The notes beneath the pieces are model-generated. The model did no database searches, was not told the DNA's origin, and worked only from the letters and a program-made list of their open reading frames with translations. A stretch of DNA of 14,875 nucleotides from Clostridiales bacterium (lineage in GTDB: Bacteria > Bacillota > Clostridia > Christensenellales > Aristaeellaceae). The stretch lies in the NCBI GenBank assembly GCA_019419995.1, contig JAHZHZ010000026.1, forward strand, positions 1-14,875. The letters run 5' to 3'. Shown piece by piece: positions 1 through 7,782 of the stretch. Within the stretch, counting starts at the first letter, position 1. Each line of letters starts with the position of its first letter. Made by a program: the position numbers and the translations under genes.

Positions 1-142
1 GCAGGGGGATGCGAAGGAAGGAAAGGGGAAGGAGGCGGAGCGGGAAGGCAGGTGAGCGTGGAAGGGTCAACGGCGCTATGCTGCGAACTTGATGCTCTTT
101 GTCTATGGGGAACCTGCTGCCGGTAGACAATGAGTCATGACA
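1..142. other. Intergenic tail after the GH2 gene, with a purine-rich tract
   Basis: This stretch lies downstream of the GH2 stop codon, at the window edge. Bases 1-60 are about 85% purine on the plus strand (51 of 60 by hand count). Bases 99-105 (TTGTCTA) and 124-130 (TAGACAA) form a 7-bp inverted repeat with an 18-base spacer. It could fold in the GH2 transcript, but no T-run follows it, so it is only a weak terminator candidate. Short plus-strand frames are open into the window edge (one ends at base 54, another near 126). A neighbouring convergent gene could therefore end here, but nothing recognisable is encoded. Confidence 0.35.
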
Positions 143-2551
143 TCAGATAGTCAGCGTTGCATTTTCCCCGTTGCTGGCAGTCACGATGATCGTGCAGGGA
201 TCATCCGTCCTGCGCAGGATGATCTGAGCGCGCCCTTTGTAAGTTTCCGTTATTCCTGAAGGATACGTTCCGGCTCTGGGATTTGCGCTGCCGAAAGCAA
301 GAAGCTCTGCGCCGCCTTTTTTGGTTATTGTGAGCACCCGATCTTCCGCGTCGTTCCAGCGGCCTTCCGAATCGATGAGCATCACGTCTATCCAGACAAG
401 GGGACCGGACGGAGTATCTGATTCTGCCAACAGGCGTACCGCTGCGACAGGTCCGGCGGTCCGTACGGCGTCCTCCCCGCAAATGTGTTCCCTGCAGCGG
501 GCTACGGCCCGCAGCATCCCCGGACGGTAGATCGTTTCAAAACGGGCAATGCATTCTCTGGGCTGACAAACGCCGAGGCTTTTCCCATCCAGAAACAGTT
601 CAACCGTTTCGGCATTCGAGTAAACCTCTATTACGGCGGGCTTTCCTTCGCATCCCGGCCATGTCCAGCTGTGCGTCGCGTCACTGATGACCCACGGCGT
701 CTTGATCAGCGGCTGCCCATAGTGATGTGGATTTTGTACCGCGATATACGGCGCGGACCGCAATCCTGCTGCGATCTGCCGGAAATAGGAAGCGGGACGG
801 CGAAAACCGGTAATATCAAAATCCCCCACATAGGCCAGCTGGCAGGGGAACTTTGCACCAAAGCCTCCCTCTCCGGCATGATAGGCCGGAATCCCTACGC
901 CGGCTTCACCGATGTAGTCCCAGGCCGCCCAGTTGAAATCTCCGACAACCTGAGGCAGCTTTTGAATCTCTTCCCAGTTTGCCGCAAACTCAGGCGGATA
1001 CGTCTCGCTGCCCAGCATCACCCGGTTGGGGCAGCGCTGCGCGTCCATGCGATAGCGGGCGGCCATGTAATTATACCCGGCTACATCCAGAAATGCACAG
1101 GCTCTGTCCAAGCGCTCCGTTACAGCGGGATGAACAACCATCTCGTTGAGATGCTGATCCATGATGGTCATGAAAACATTCACATTGCCCTCTTTCTGGC
1201 CGTCATCTTTTCCCGCAAGAATATCTCCCAGAATCTGGTCCATCGCGTCCCCAGATATAAAGATGCCATTGATCCCCGCTGTAATGGGCCGGGTCGCATC
1301 CATGGCTCGAATGGTCGCCGTCAGCTCTGCGCTCAGGCGTACACCGGCGCTGGTGGCACACTCGGGTATCTCATTGCCGATGGAGTAGAGAATCACACAG
1401 GGATGACTGCGAGCCACGCGAACCATCGCCTCAAGGTCCAAAAGCGCCCTGTCCGTAAAGTGAGCGCTGTAATCAAGCGACGTCTTGGCGCGCGTCCACA
1501 GGTCAAACGCTTCATTCATGACGTACATCCCCGTGCGGTCACAGGCCCGCAGCAGCGCAGGGGAGGCGGGGTGGTGGGATATGCGCACCGCATTGAAGCC
1601 AGCCTCCTTCAGGCGGCGTATCCGCCGCTCCTCCGCCTGTTCGTAACCGGCAGCGCCCAGCAGACCGTGATCGTGGTGTATGCAGCCGCCCAGCAGCTTA
1701 ACCGACTTGCCATTGATGCGCAGCCCATGGCGCGCATCGACGGAAAGAGAGCGGATGCCAAAGGGCGTCTCCGCCGTGTCGCATTCTCCCTCCGCGTTCG
1801 CAAGGCGGCTTTGGCAGGTATAAAGCGCCGGGATCTCAGCGGACCATGGCGACGGATGACTCACGGTGAATCGCTGGGGAACGCTTACACGCCCGTTCGC
1901 TGCCAGACTCAATGGAACCTGCGCGCAGGCAATCTGTCGTCCCTCCGGGTCGATCAGCGCGGTTTCCAGCGTGCAATCATACGTCAGATGTGAACGGTTG
2001 ACTACTTCAGTTTCAACTCGCAGCACGGCGTATTCCTGATCGAGGCTCTCCGTTACAGTCCATACACCATCCTGTGCAATATGTGTAAGTGGTCCGGTCA
2101 GCAGATACACATCCCGATACAACCCGCCGCCGGAATACCAGCGGCTGCTTGAAGCCGCATCACGAACAAATACCCGCAGTTCGTTTTCATAGCCATACTG
2201 CAAAAAACCATTCAGGGAAACGGTAAATCCGGTGTAACCATTGGGGTGATCTGCCGCAAGCTGGCCATTGAGATAAATGAAGGTATTGCAATAGCTGCCC
2301 TCAAACCGGAGAAGAATGGTTTTCTCCCGCCATTCCACGGGAACATGGAACCGTTTGCAATAGACATAGACACCGCCATCCCGATATCCGGTGTTTCCCC
2401 CATTGGGGCTTTCGGCATGAGCAGGGTGTTGCAGCATGGCGTCATGCGGCAGCGTTACCGGTTTCGCCCCGGCGGGGATATTCCATACCATGGAAAAGGC
2501 ATCGGTTTCCTGCCATGTCAGCCACCCCTGGTTGAAAAGCGTCTGTTTCAC
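143..2551 (-). CDS. GH2-family glycoside hydrolase (beta-galactosidase / beta-glucuronidase-like)
   Basis: A retaining glycoside hydrolase of family 2, 802 residues from the GTG start. Visible layout: N-terminal jelly-roll sugar-binding domain (about 1-155), Ig-like domain (about 160-267), TIM barrel (about 268-600), a DUF4982-like domain (about 615-690) and a C-terminal Ig-like domain resembling the GH2 C-terminal domain 5 (about 700-802). The acid/base is likely Glu394 in IGNE and the nucleophile Glu516 in GSET. No signal peptide is visible, so it should act in the cytoplasm on imported oligosaccharides. The GTG at 2551 was chosen because AAAGGAG lies nine bases upstream. The same frame stays open to an ATG at 2782, but that ATG is the end of a hairpin stem and the extra 77 residues are not GH2-like. 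It is the last gene of the locus, 248 bases after an exported hydrolase, and has no clear copy of the shared promoter element. The sugar specificity cannot be read from sequence. Confidence 0.9.
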   Translation of the reverse strand: MKQTLFNQGWLTWQETDAFSMVWNIPAGAKPVTLPHDAMLQHPAHAESPNGGNTGYRDGGVYVYCKRFHVPVEWREKTILLRFEGSYCNTFIYLNGQLAADHPNGYTGFTVSLNGFLQYGYENELRVFVRDAASSSRWYSGGGLYRDVYLLTGPLTHIAQDGVWTVTESLDQEYAVLRVETEVVNRSHLTYDCTLETALIDPEGRQIACAQVPLSLAANGRVSVPQRFTVSHPSPWSAEIPALYTCQSRLANAEGECDTAETPFGIRSLSVDARHGLRINGKSVKLLGGCIHHDHGLLGAAGYEQAEERRIRRLKEAGFNAVRISHHPASPALLRACDRTGMYVMNEAFDLWTRAKTSLDYSAHFTDRALLDLEAMVRVARSHPCVILYSIGNEIPECATSAGVRLSAELTATIRAMDATRPITAGINGIFISGDAMDQILGDILAGKDDGQKEGNVNVFMTIMDQHLNEMVVHPAVTERLDRACAFLDVAGYNYMAARYRMDAQRCPNRVMLGSETYPPEFAANWEEIQKLPQVVGDFNWAAWDYIGEAGVGIPAYHAGEGGFGAKFPCQLAYVGDFDITGFRRPASYFRQIAAGLRSAPYIAVQNPHHYGQPLIKTPWVISDATHSWTWPGCEGKPAVIEVYSNAETVELFLDGKSLGVCQPRECIARFETIYRPGMLRAVARCREHICGEDAVRTAGPVAAVRLLAESDTPSGPLVWIDVMLIDSEGRWNDAEDRVLTITKKGGAELLAFGSANPRAGTYPSGITETYKGRAQIILRRTDDPCTIIVTASNGENATLTI

Positions 2552-2799
2552 AGATTCTTGCTCCTTTCTTTGCAGGCATGGATAAACATAATCCGCTCGA
2601 TGCAGATTTTTTCCACGCGGGCCGGTGCCGCGTTTGCGTTGGGTCTGCGGCATAAAAGTCTGCCATCTACTGGCGTGTGCCAGACATGGCGCACAGGTGG
2701 AATGACGGGAGAATGCGCATCCGGCAGAAAATATGCCCCAACAAGCAATGGGATCGCAGCAGACGGGCTGCCGCGATCCCATAAGGGAGTATGTGAGAA
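2552..2799. other. Intergenic region between exported hydrolase and GH2 gene
   Basis: This 248-base gap holds the hairpin at 2748-2782 near its upstream end and the GH2 Shine-Dalgarno (AAAGGAG) at its downstream end. I find no convincing -35/-10 pair. The best -10-like string on the minus strand is TATGTT near 2590, with no matching -35. The GH2 gene may therefore rely on readthrough past the hairpin or on a weak or activated promoter. Confidence 0.4.
2748..2782 (-). terminator. Hairpin, probable (partial) terminator of the 4233-2800 gene
   Basis: Two 15-base arms (2748-2762 and 2768-2782) pair completely apart from one G-T wobble, around a 5-base loop. The hairpin starts 17 bases after the stop codon of the upstream gene. 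Only a loose T-rich stretch (TGCTTGTTGGGG, then CATATTTTC) follows on the minus strand, so termination may be incomplete and allow readthrough into the GH2 gene. It could instead protect the 3' end of the upstream message. Confidence 0.6.
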
Positions 2800-4233
2800 T
2801 TACGCCACCGGAACCCAGGCGTTGGGATCAACCAGTTCCCACATCAGAGGCGCGTCAGCCTCAAAGTAACCGACGCTGTCATAGGTGACATCAGCCACAC
2901 GGTCGTTGATCAGAAGCCCCTCGACCATGATGTTTTCACCCCAGCCAAAGAAGGTATACAGCACCTTGCTATGATCCGCGTTGGTATATACGTTTACGGT
3001 GGTTTCTCCAGTGGGGAACCAGTCAACCAGAATATCCTGGGTCAGCACATATTCCGCAGGAATCTCACCCTCGTAATTGACTTCGGCAAGGCCCATGACC
3101 TTCTGCATGTATAGATCCGCAGTGGGAATCCAGGACATGGAACTGGTGCCGGCGTTTCCCGCGCCGAAGCCATGCCCGTTCTGCGCGTAGATGTGCAGTT
3201 CGGGGTTTACGTTGGGAATCTCGCGCATCTGCAGGAACATGTCGATGCACCGATCGTAGCCGTTCATCTCGCCGATGTTATCGTCTGCGCCAACCGCGGT
3301 GAAGATGTGGGGGATGTTGGGGTTGTCGGTCTCAAGAGGACGGCCGCTGTAGATCGGGATAGCAATATCCAGATCGCTGTTTACGGCGTCAATTTCGTCA
3401 CAGACATAGTCGGTGTCGAACTGGTCAGGGGTAATGTCGCCGTAGAATTTCTCCATCAGGGTGCAAAGGTTTCCGGCACCGCCGGAGAAGCCCGTCGCAC
3501 CCAACAGCGTGTTCTCAAGGTCGATTCCCCATTCGGGAGCGTGATACTTGATGTAGCGCACAGAGCGCTGCAGGTCCATCACGATGTCTTCATTGTTGTA
3601 GGGCTCCACGCGCCGTTGCAGCACAAAACAGTTGTAGCCCAGATCCAGGAAAGCAGGAGCAACGCGATAGGCTTCGTTGGGATTGCTTCGCGTGGTGTTG
3701 CCGCCGCCGGAAAGAACAATCAGCGTGCCCTTGGCCTGGCTCTGGTCGCTCACCAGATAGGGCACCAGGAAGGGACGGAAGTCGGCATTATCATAGGAAT
3801 CCACGGTAAAACCGGCCTCGACATTCTCCGTGGTCACGGGCATATCGTCGCCCCAGATATACAGCACCTCGCCGTCGATGCCCTCAAAGGGCTTCAGCTG
3901 CGCCTTAGCCAGGGCCGCCACAGCGTCGCGCGCTGCCGCGATCGTCGCTTTCTCCTCGTCGGTGAGGTTGGCAGGGTCCATGGTCAGCAGCAGATTGCCG
4001 GAGGTCTGCGCCAGATCCCAGGCTTCCTCTTCAAAAAGCGTGGGATAATTGCGAACCATTTTATAGTTATAGATTTCCGCTTCCAGCAATTGTGCATAGT
4101 AGTCGGGGTCTGACTCTTCCAGATCCACTGTCTTGAAAGGCAGGTCGTTATAGGCTGTCTCAGCCACCGCAGAAAACGCCACCATGTTCATACAGAGAAC
4201 CAGCGCCAAAACGAGCATGACAAACTTTTTCAT
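2800..4233 (-). CDS. Exported alpha/beta-hydrolase, esterase-like (paralog of the 5935-4493 gene)
   Basis: A 477-residue predicted exported serine hydrolase. An N-terminal signal peptide (MKKF, hydrophobic core, AVA before Glu25) has no lipobox cysteine after it, so a soluble secreted protein is likely. Residues about 45-115 form a charged, helical N-terminal region with the block EIYNYK. The alpha/beta-hydrolase core runs from about 165 to 380: oxyanion-loop SGGG at 175-178, nucleophile Ser250 in GFSGG, acid Asp317 or Asp318 in GADDN, and His354 in NGHGFG. A further C-terminal domain (about 385-477) of unknown type ends in DPNAWV. The core resembles acetyl-xylan/feruloyl esterase relatives, so removal of acyl groups from polysaccharide is plausible but unproven. 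The ATG is served by AGGAGG seven bases upstream. The gene has its own promoter with the shared tandem element, and a terminator of the previous gene lies between the two. Confidence 0.85.
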   Translation of the reverse strand: MKKFVMLVLALVLCMNMVAFSAVAETAYNDLPFKTVDLEESDPDYYAQLLEAEIYNYKMVRNYPTLFEEEAWDLAQTSGNLLLTMDPANLTDEEKATIAAARDAVAALAKAQLKPFEGIDGEVLYIWGDDMPVTTENVEAGFTVDSYDNADFRPFLVPYLVSDQSQAKGTLIVLSGGGNTTRSNPNEAYRVAPAFLDLGYNCFVLQRRVEPYNNEDIVMDLQRSVRYIKYHAPEWGIDLENTLLGATGFSGGAGNLCTLMEKFYGDITPDQFDTDYVCDEIDAVNSDLDIAIPIYSGRPLETDNPNIPHIFTAVGADDNIGEMNGYDRCIDMFLQMREIPNVNPELHIYAQNGHGFGAGNAGTSSMSWIPTADLYMQKVMGLAEVNYEGEIPAEYVLTQDILVDWFPTGETTVNVYTNADHSKVLYTFFGWGENIMVEGLLINDRVADVTYDSVGYFEADAPLMWELVDPNAWVPVA

Positions 4234-4334
4234 GATTTATCCTCCTGTCCTTTTTTGATTGCCTGCCGGCTTGTTTTGCAAGATTCCCTCCTTTCGCAGC
4301 GCGCACCTGACAGGCCAACTCCTTTATGACTTAT

Positions 4335-4399
4335 ATTGTAGTGACCGGAATTCAGGAAAAATAGCAGAATAGAGACCAGAAAAATCAGGATAATGACAT
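4335..4399 (-). promoter_or_regulatory. Promoter of the 4233-2800 hydrolase with tandem regulator boxes
   Basis: On the minus strand the -10 box is TACAAT (4340-4335). The proximal box TGGTCTCTATTCTGCTAT starts at 4378, exactly 38 bases before the -10 box, and covers the -35 position. A distal box ATGTCATTAT starts at 4399, exactly 21 bases further upstream. There is no good -35 hexamer, which fits an activator-dependent promoter. The same arrangement precedes the 12764 and 5935 genes. The likely ligand is the response regulator at 14654 (inference). Confidence 0.75.
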
Positions 4400-4424
4400 T
4401 TATCCAAATTCAAGATATTTGTAT

Positions 4425-4463
4425 CAAAAAGGAGGGGGAGGCATAGCGCCGCCTCCCCCTTTT
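4425..4463 (-). terminator. Rho-independent terminator of the 5935-4493 hydrolase
   Basis: On the minus strand a 9-bp perfect GC-rich stem (GGGGGAGGC / GCCTCCCCC, arms 4451-4459 and 4434-4442) encloses an 8-base loop and is followed by TCCTTTTTG. It lies about 30 bases after the stop codon of the upstream gene. The plus strand also ends in CTTTTGG, so it may work in both directions, but only minus-strand genes are present here. Confidence 0.88.
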
Positions 4464-4492
4464 GGTTTTCTGTGCTGCTTTGATGCGGAATG

Positions 4493-5935
4493 TTACCGCT
4501 GGACCCAGGCGTCCGGATTGATCTGATTCAGGAAGTTCTGGGCATCTCCCGCCATGAAACCAGAACGGTCAAACGTGACGATGGGCTCTCCCTCTTCAAT
4601 GACGCCTTCCAGAATCTGCAGATCATCAAAGGCCGTGAAGTAAAGGTAGAATGCGTCCTCCGCTTCATTCATGGCGCAGGTGATATGTACGTCGCCAAAG
4701 GGCATGGTATAATCGAATTCCTGCATTTTAGTATACTGCTCTGGTACCTCCACGTCCAGCACCACTTCCTGCTTCTCAATGCCGCCGGTAGCCATCAGCA
4801 TGAAACGCGCCGCCATATCGATCCAGTATTCGGTGTTGTTTGAAGTGGAACCGACGCCAAAGCCGTGCCCAACATTAGCAAAAGTGTGCTCTTCTACTGT
4901 AGTCTTATCACGGAAGTACTCGGCCATGAACTGATTTCCTGAACCCACCAGAGTATCGTCTTCACCAATAGCAAAGAACATAGCCGGCAGATTTGGATTC
5001 TCACAGGCGAAATCCTCTGGACCTTCAGCCGTTACACCGATTGCTCCGCCGGGAGTAGCACCGTACATGATCAGCGCAACGTCCAGATCCGCACTGACCG
5101 CATCTACAGCGTCAGGCTGGTAGTCAGCGTCATAAATCGTCGGCTGCAAGTCGCCATACAAGTAGTAGATCTGCCCACAAATTGTCATACCGCCGCCCGA
5201 GAATCCCACAGCCGCCAGGCAATCCATTCCACCCAGGCCGTAGTTTTCCGCATGATACCGGATATAGCGAATCGCACGCTGCAAGTCCATCCAGATGTCT
5301 TCAGGAGCGTAGGGCGCCACACGGCGCTGGAGCACATAGCAGTTGAATCCCAGCTCGCCAAAGCGCTGGGCGATCGGCCAACCTTCGCCTGAGTTGTTAC
5401 GCTCGGAGTAGCCGCCGCCTGCGATGATGATCAGATTGCCCTTGGCTTCCTCCTGATTATCCAGCAGATAGGGCGTCAGGAAAGGTACAAAGTCCGCGTT
5501 GTCGTAAGAGTCCACGGTAAATTCCAGAGAAGAGGGGTCTTCCTCAATGGTTGCGATATCCTCGCCCCAAATATACCAGATGGACTCCTCCAGCGGCTGC
5601 GACTGTACCAGCGCTTCACGCGCTGCGACGGCGTCGTCCACCATTTTCTTCTGTACATCCGCCAAATTCTCCGCGTCCAGGTCCATCAGCCCATTGGCCA
5701 GCGAGCAATAGGCTTCCCATGTGTCCTGCGTAAAGGTTGTGGGCAGATTGCGAACAAGCTTATAATTGTAGATTTCTGTTTCAATCGCTTCCTGGTAATA
5801 GTTGTCTGCCCCTGCCTCAGCCGCAATTTGCTGCAGCGGGACGTCGTTGGGAACGTTTTCGGCTATAGCGGATGCACTGAGAAGCATCAGGCCTGCCAAA
5901 AAACCGGACGCCACTTTTCGAAGAGAACGCAACAT
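4493..5935 (-). CDS. Exported alpha/beta-hydrolase, esterase-like (paralog of the 4233-2800 gene)
   Basis: A 480-residue predicted secreted serine hydrolase and clear paralog of its downstream neighbour. Both share the blocks EIYNYK, FTVDSYDNADF.PFL.PYL, VLQRRV.PY..EDI.MDLQR and a C-terminus ending in NPDAWV or DPNAWV. Signal peptide: LRSLRK, hydrophobic core, SAIA before Glu26, without a lipobox. In the core I see the oxyanion loop AGGG (172-175), nucleophile Ser246 in GFSGGG, acid Asp326 or Asp327 in GEDD, and His357 in VGHGFG. It carries a short insertion near 295-312 that the paralog lacks. The ATG at 5935 is served by AAAGGAGG seven bases upstream. An in-frame ATG 12 codons earlier has no such site and would mask the signal peptide. 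It has its own promoter with the shared element and a strong terminator. Deacylation of a polysaccharide is an inference from fold and context. Confidence 0.86.
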   Translation of the reverse strand: MLRSLRKVASGFLAGLMLLSASAIAENVPNDVPLQQIAAEAGADNYYQEAIETEIYNYKLVRNLPTTFTQDTWEAYCSLANGLMDLDAENLADVQKKMVDDAVAAREALVQSQPLEESIWYIWGEDIATIEEDPSSLEFTVDSYDNADFVPFLTPYLLDNQEEAKGNLIIIAGGGYSERNNSGEGWPIAQRFGELGFNCYVLQRRVAPYAPEDIWMDLQRAIRYIRYHAENYGLGGMDCLAAVGFSGGGMTICGQIYYLYGDLQPTIYDADYQPDAVDAVSADLDVALIMYGATPGGAIGVTAEGPEDFACENPNLPAMFFAIGEDDTLVGSGNQFMAEYFRDKTTVEEHTFANVGHGFGVGSTSNNTEYWIDMAARFMLMATGGIEKQEVVLDVEVPEQYTKMQEFDYTMPFGDVHITCAMNEAEDAFYLYFTAFDDLQILEGVIEEGEPIVTFDRSGFMAGDAQNFLNQINPDAWVQR

Positions 5936-5957
5936 GAAAGGACCTCCTTTTTTTCTA

Positions 5958-5973
5958 AAGTGCTTTGGCACTT
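5958..5973 (-). other. Stem-loop at the predicted 5' end of the hydrolase mRNA
   Basis: AAGTGC and GCACTT (arms 5968-5973 and 5958-5963 on the minus strand) form a 6-bp stem with loop CAAA. With the -10 box at 5990-5985 the transcript should start near 5978, so the hairpin sits almost at the 5' end, ahead of the Shine-Dalgarno. A 5' mRNA-stabilising role is plausible but inferred. Confidence 0.45.
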
Positions 5974-5984
5974 GACATATTTAT

Positions 5985-6050
5985 ATTCTAATCGTCCTTT
6001 TTAAAGGGAAATAGTTAAATCATGACCATTTGATTGCACGATCCTGACCT
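5985..6050 (-). promoter_or_regulatory. Promoter of the 5935-4493 hydrolase with tandem regulator boxes
   Basis: On the minus strand the -10 box is TAGAAT (5990-5985). The proximal box TGGTCATGATTTAACTAT starts at 6028, exactly 38 bases before the -10. A distal box AGGTCAGGAT starts at 6050, 22 bases upstream (21 in the other three promoters), and is part of an inverted repeat TCCTGA-AAGG-TCAGGA. No consensus -35 is visible, which suggests activation by a bound regulator. No clear terminator separates it from the GH3 gene, so readthrough from the transport operon may add to expression. Confidence 0.72.
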
Positions 6051-6078
6051 TTCAGGAATCCAGCCATGGGCTGTGTTT

Positions 6079-7782
6079 TCAGTGCATGGTATGCAAAAAT
6101 CCTTCGGGGTCACTGGGGCTGTGCCCACGGAACGGGGCCTGTCCCAGCAGCTTTTTTACAGCAGCCTCAATAACGATATCACTGTTGCTATAAGCGTTGA
6201 TATAGGTTCCAATCATGGGCACGTCCAATAAATGATAGGGATTGCCCAAGCTGAGGAACACTGTGGGCACCTCGTGCACAAACCAGGGGATATTGTTTCC
6301 CAGGCCAAAGAAGGTGTACCAGTTGATGCGGTTTGTGGTGCGATTGCTGACGTTTTCGATGTTACCAACGTACAGTACGGCATCATACTTCGCCTTGAAC
6401 TGTTCCACCGTATCCACCATTAAAGAACCATCCTGAGCAATGCCCTCACGCACATAGGGAATCACGTGGAATCCCTGCTCGGACAGCAGCTGTGTGATCG
6501 TCTTTTCCACGCGCGCGTTGCTGGGAAAGTCCCCGAGAACCTCCAGCAGAAGGCGATTGTGCCTCTGCGGGTGCAGCGGAAGAAGGCTGTCCGTATCCTT
6601 GACCAGCGTTACCGATGCATCTGCGCAGTCGCGAGCCAGCCGCATATGTACCGGGCAGCCTATGACCCGCTGCGCCTCACCGGACGGAATCAGTGCATGT
6701 CTTTCCTGCTTTTCGTGCAGGCCAAGCGCCGCTTTCAATCCCAGAATCCGAATGACCGCTTCCTCCAGACGGGCTTCTGTGAGCACGCCCCGTTCCAGGC
6801 CCCGTTTCATGTATACGATGTCTTCCTGCAAATCCTTGTTGAAGAGGAACATGTCGCAGCCCGCCATGATACAGGACGGTACCGCGTCCTCACGCTTCAT
6901 GGCGGAGCAAAAGCCTACCATGGGGGTGGCATCGGAGATGACCAGACCCTGGAAGCCAAGTTTCTCACGAAGCAACCGCGATATAAGCACAGGGGAAAGC
7001 GTGGCGGGCAGAGCGGCCTCCTGTGCCGTCGCGCCCAACGCCCTGGCATAGGCGGGAAGGGCGATATGCCCGGCCATGATGCTCAGCGTGCCCTCTTCAA
7101 TTATGCCGGCATAAACCTTTCCAAAGGTCGCATCCCAGTCCTGTACCGAGAGAGTGTTTATGCTGGTCAGCAAATGCTGATCGCGCTCATCCACACCGTC
7201 GCCGGGGAAATGCTTTGCCGCAGTAGCGCATCCGGCACTTTGTGCGCCGCGGATATAGGCTCTCCCGCAGGCTTCCACCCGTTGGGGGTCGCTGCCAAAG
7301 GTACGCACGTTGGTAATGGGGTTATGGGCATTCATGTCGACATCCACATCAGGGGCAAAGGAAAAATTGCACCCAACGGCCGCCGCCTCCTTACAGGCTA
7401 TCTCACCCAGATGCTCCGCGTTGCGGATGGGATCGTCCGTTGCAGCCACCTGCATATTGCAGCCGTAAGGCGTGCCTTCCAGCACCAGCCCGTTTCCACC
7501 GCATTCCAGATTTGCAGCCAGCAGCAATGGCACGCGGGTGTGTTCCTGCAGATACGTGTGAGCTTCGTGGATCTCTTTTGCAGGACCGGCACGGAACAGA
7601 ATTCCACCCACATGCGCCTCCAGAAGGCGGTCCAGATCCTCGGGCCGAGGTGAGTAAGCAATGGGGAAAAAGAGCTGGCCTATTTTTTCATCTGTTGTCA
7701 TCGCATCCAGGGTGCGCCGGACCCATGTGATATCCTGGTAATCCAGATAGAAGGGCGCCTTTTGCAATTGTTCTATGGTCAT
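6079..7782 (-). CDS. GH3-family glycoside hydrolase, NagZ-type catalytic dyad
   Basis: A 567-residue glycoside hydrolase of family 3 (COG1472 type). The N-terminal barrel (about 20-350) contains KHFPGDG (190-196) followed by Asp201-Gln-His203, which matches the Asp-x-His acid/base dyad known from NagZ enzymes. The nucleophile is likely Asp284 in VISDAT. A C-terminal alpha/beta domain (about 385-567) with VPTVFLSLGNPYHLLD follows. No signal peptide is seen, so it should act inside the cell. ATG 7782 was chosen because GAGGTGG precedes it by nine bases. An ATG seven codons earlier has no ribosome binding site. It is the last gene of the transport operon, 128 bases after the GH43 gene. The dyad favours a beta-N-acetylhexosaminidase or a related phosphorolytic or glucosidase activity, but the locus itself gives no amino-sugar gene, so the substrate stays open. 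Confidence 0.87.
   Translation of the reverse strand: MTIEQLQKAPFYLDYQDITWVRRTLDAMTTDEKIGQLFFPIAYSPRPEDLDRLLEAHVGGILFRAGPAKEIHEAHTYLQEHTRVPLLLAANLECGGNGLVLEGTPYGCNMQVAATDDPIRNAEHLGEIACKEAAAVGCNFSFAPDVDVDMNAHNPITNVRTFGSDPQRVEACGRAYIRGAQSAGCATAAKHFPGDGVDERDQHLLTSINTLSVQDWDATFGKVYAGIIEEGTLSIMAGHIALPAYARALGATAQEAALPATLSPVLISRLLREKLGFQGLVISDATPMVGFCSAMKREDAVPSCIMAGCDMFLFNKDLQEDIVYMKRGLERGVLTEARLEEAVIRILGLKAALGLHEKQERHALIPSGEAQRVIGCPVHMRLARDCADASVTLVKDTDSLLPLHPQRHNRLLLEVLGDFPSNARVEKTITQLLSEQGFHVIPYVREGIAQDGSLMVDTVEQFKAKYDAVLYVGNIENVSNRTTNRINWYTFFGLGNNIPWFVHEVPTVFLSLGNPYHLLDVPMIGTYINAYSNSDIVIEAAVKKLLGQAPFRGHSPSDPEGFLHTMH

Noticed and set aside
485..1993. 502-codon open frame on the plus strand
   Set aside because: It is fully antisense to the GH2 gene, which has intact catalytic motifs. 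The antisense product has no recognisable domain and no Shine-Dalgarno.
2660..2720. Possible regulator boxes upstream of the GH2 gene (CCGTCATTCC and ATGTCTGGCA, 21 bases apart on the minus strand)
   Set aside because: The spacing fits, but the proximal box lacks GGTC and CTAT and no -10 box is found at 38-40 bases; probably chance.
3172..4113. 313-codon plus-strand frame opposite the exported hydrolase
   Set aside because: It is antisense to a gene with signal peptide, catalytic triad and ribosome binding site; no support of its own.
6047..6078. Hairpins CAGCC-CAT-GGCTG and TCCTGA-AAGG-TCAGGA as a terminator after the GH3 gene
   Set aside because: The stems are short (5 and 6 bp) and no T-run follows; the second overlaps a regulator box, so a terminator call is not supported.
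6466..7653. 395-codon plus-strand frame opposite the GH3 gene
   Set aside because: Antisense shadow of a clear GH3 enzyme, with no ribosome binding site or domain.
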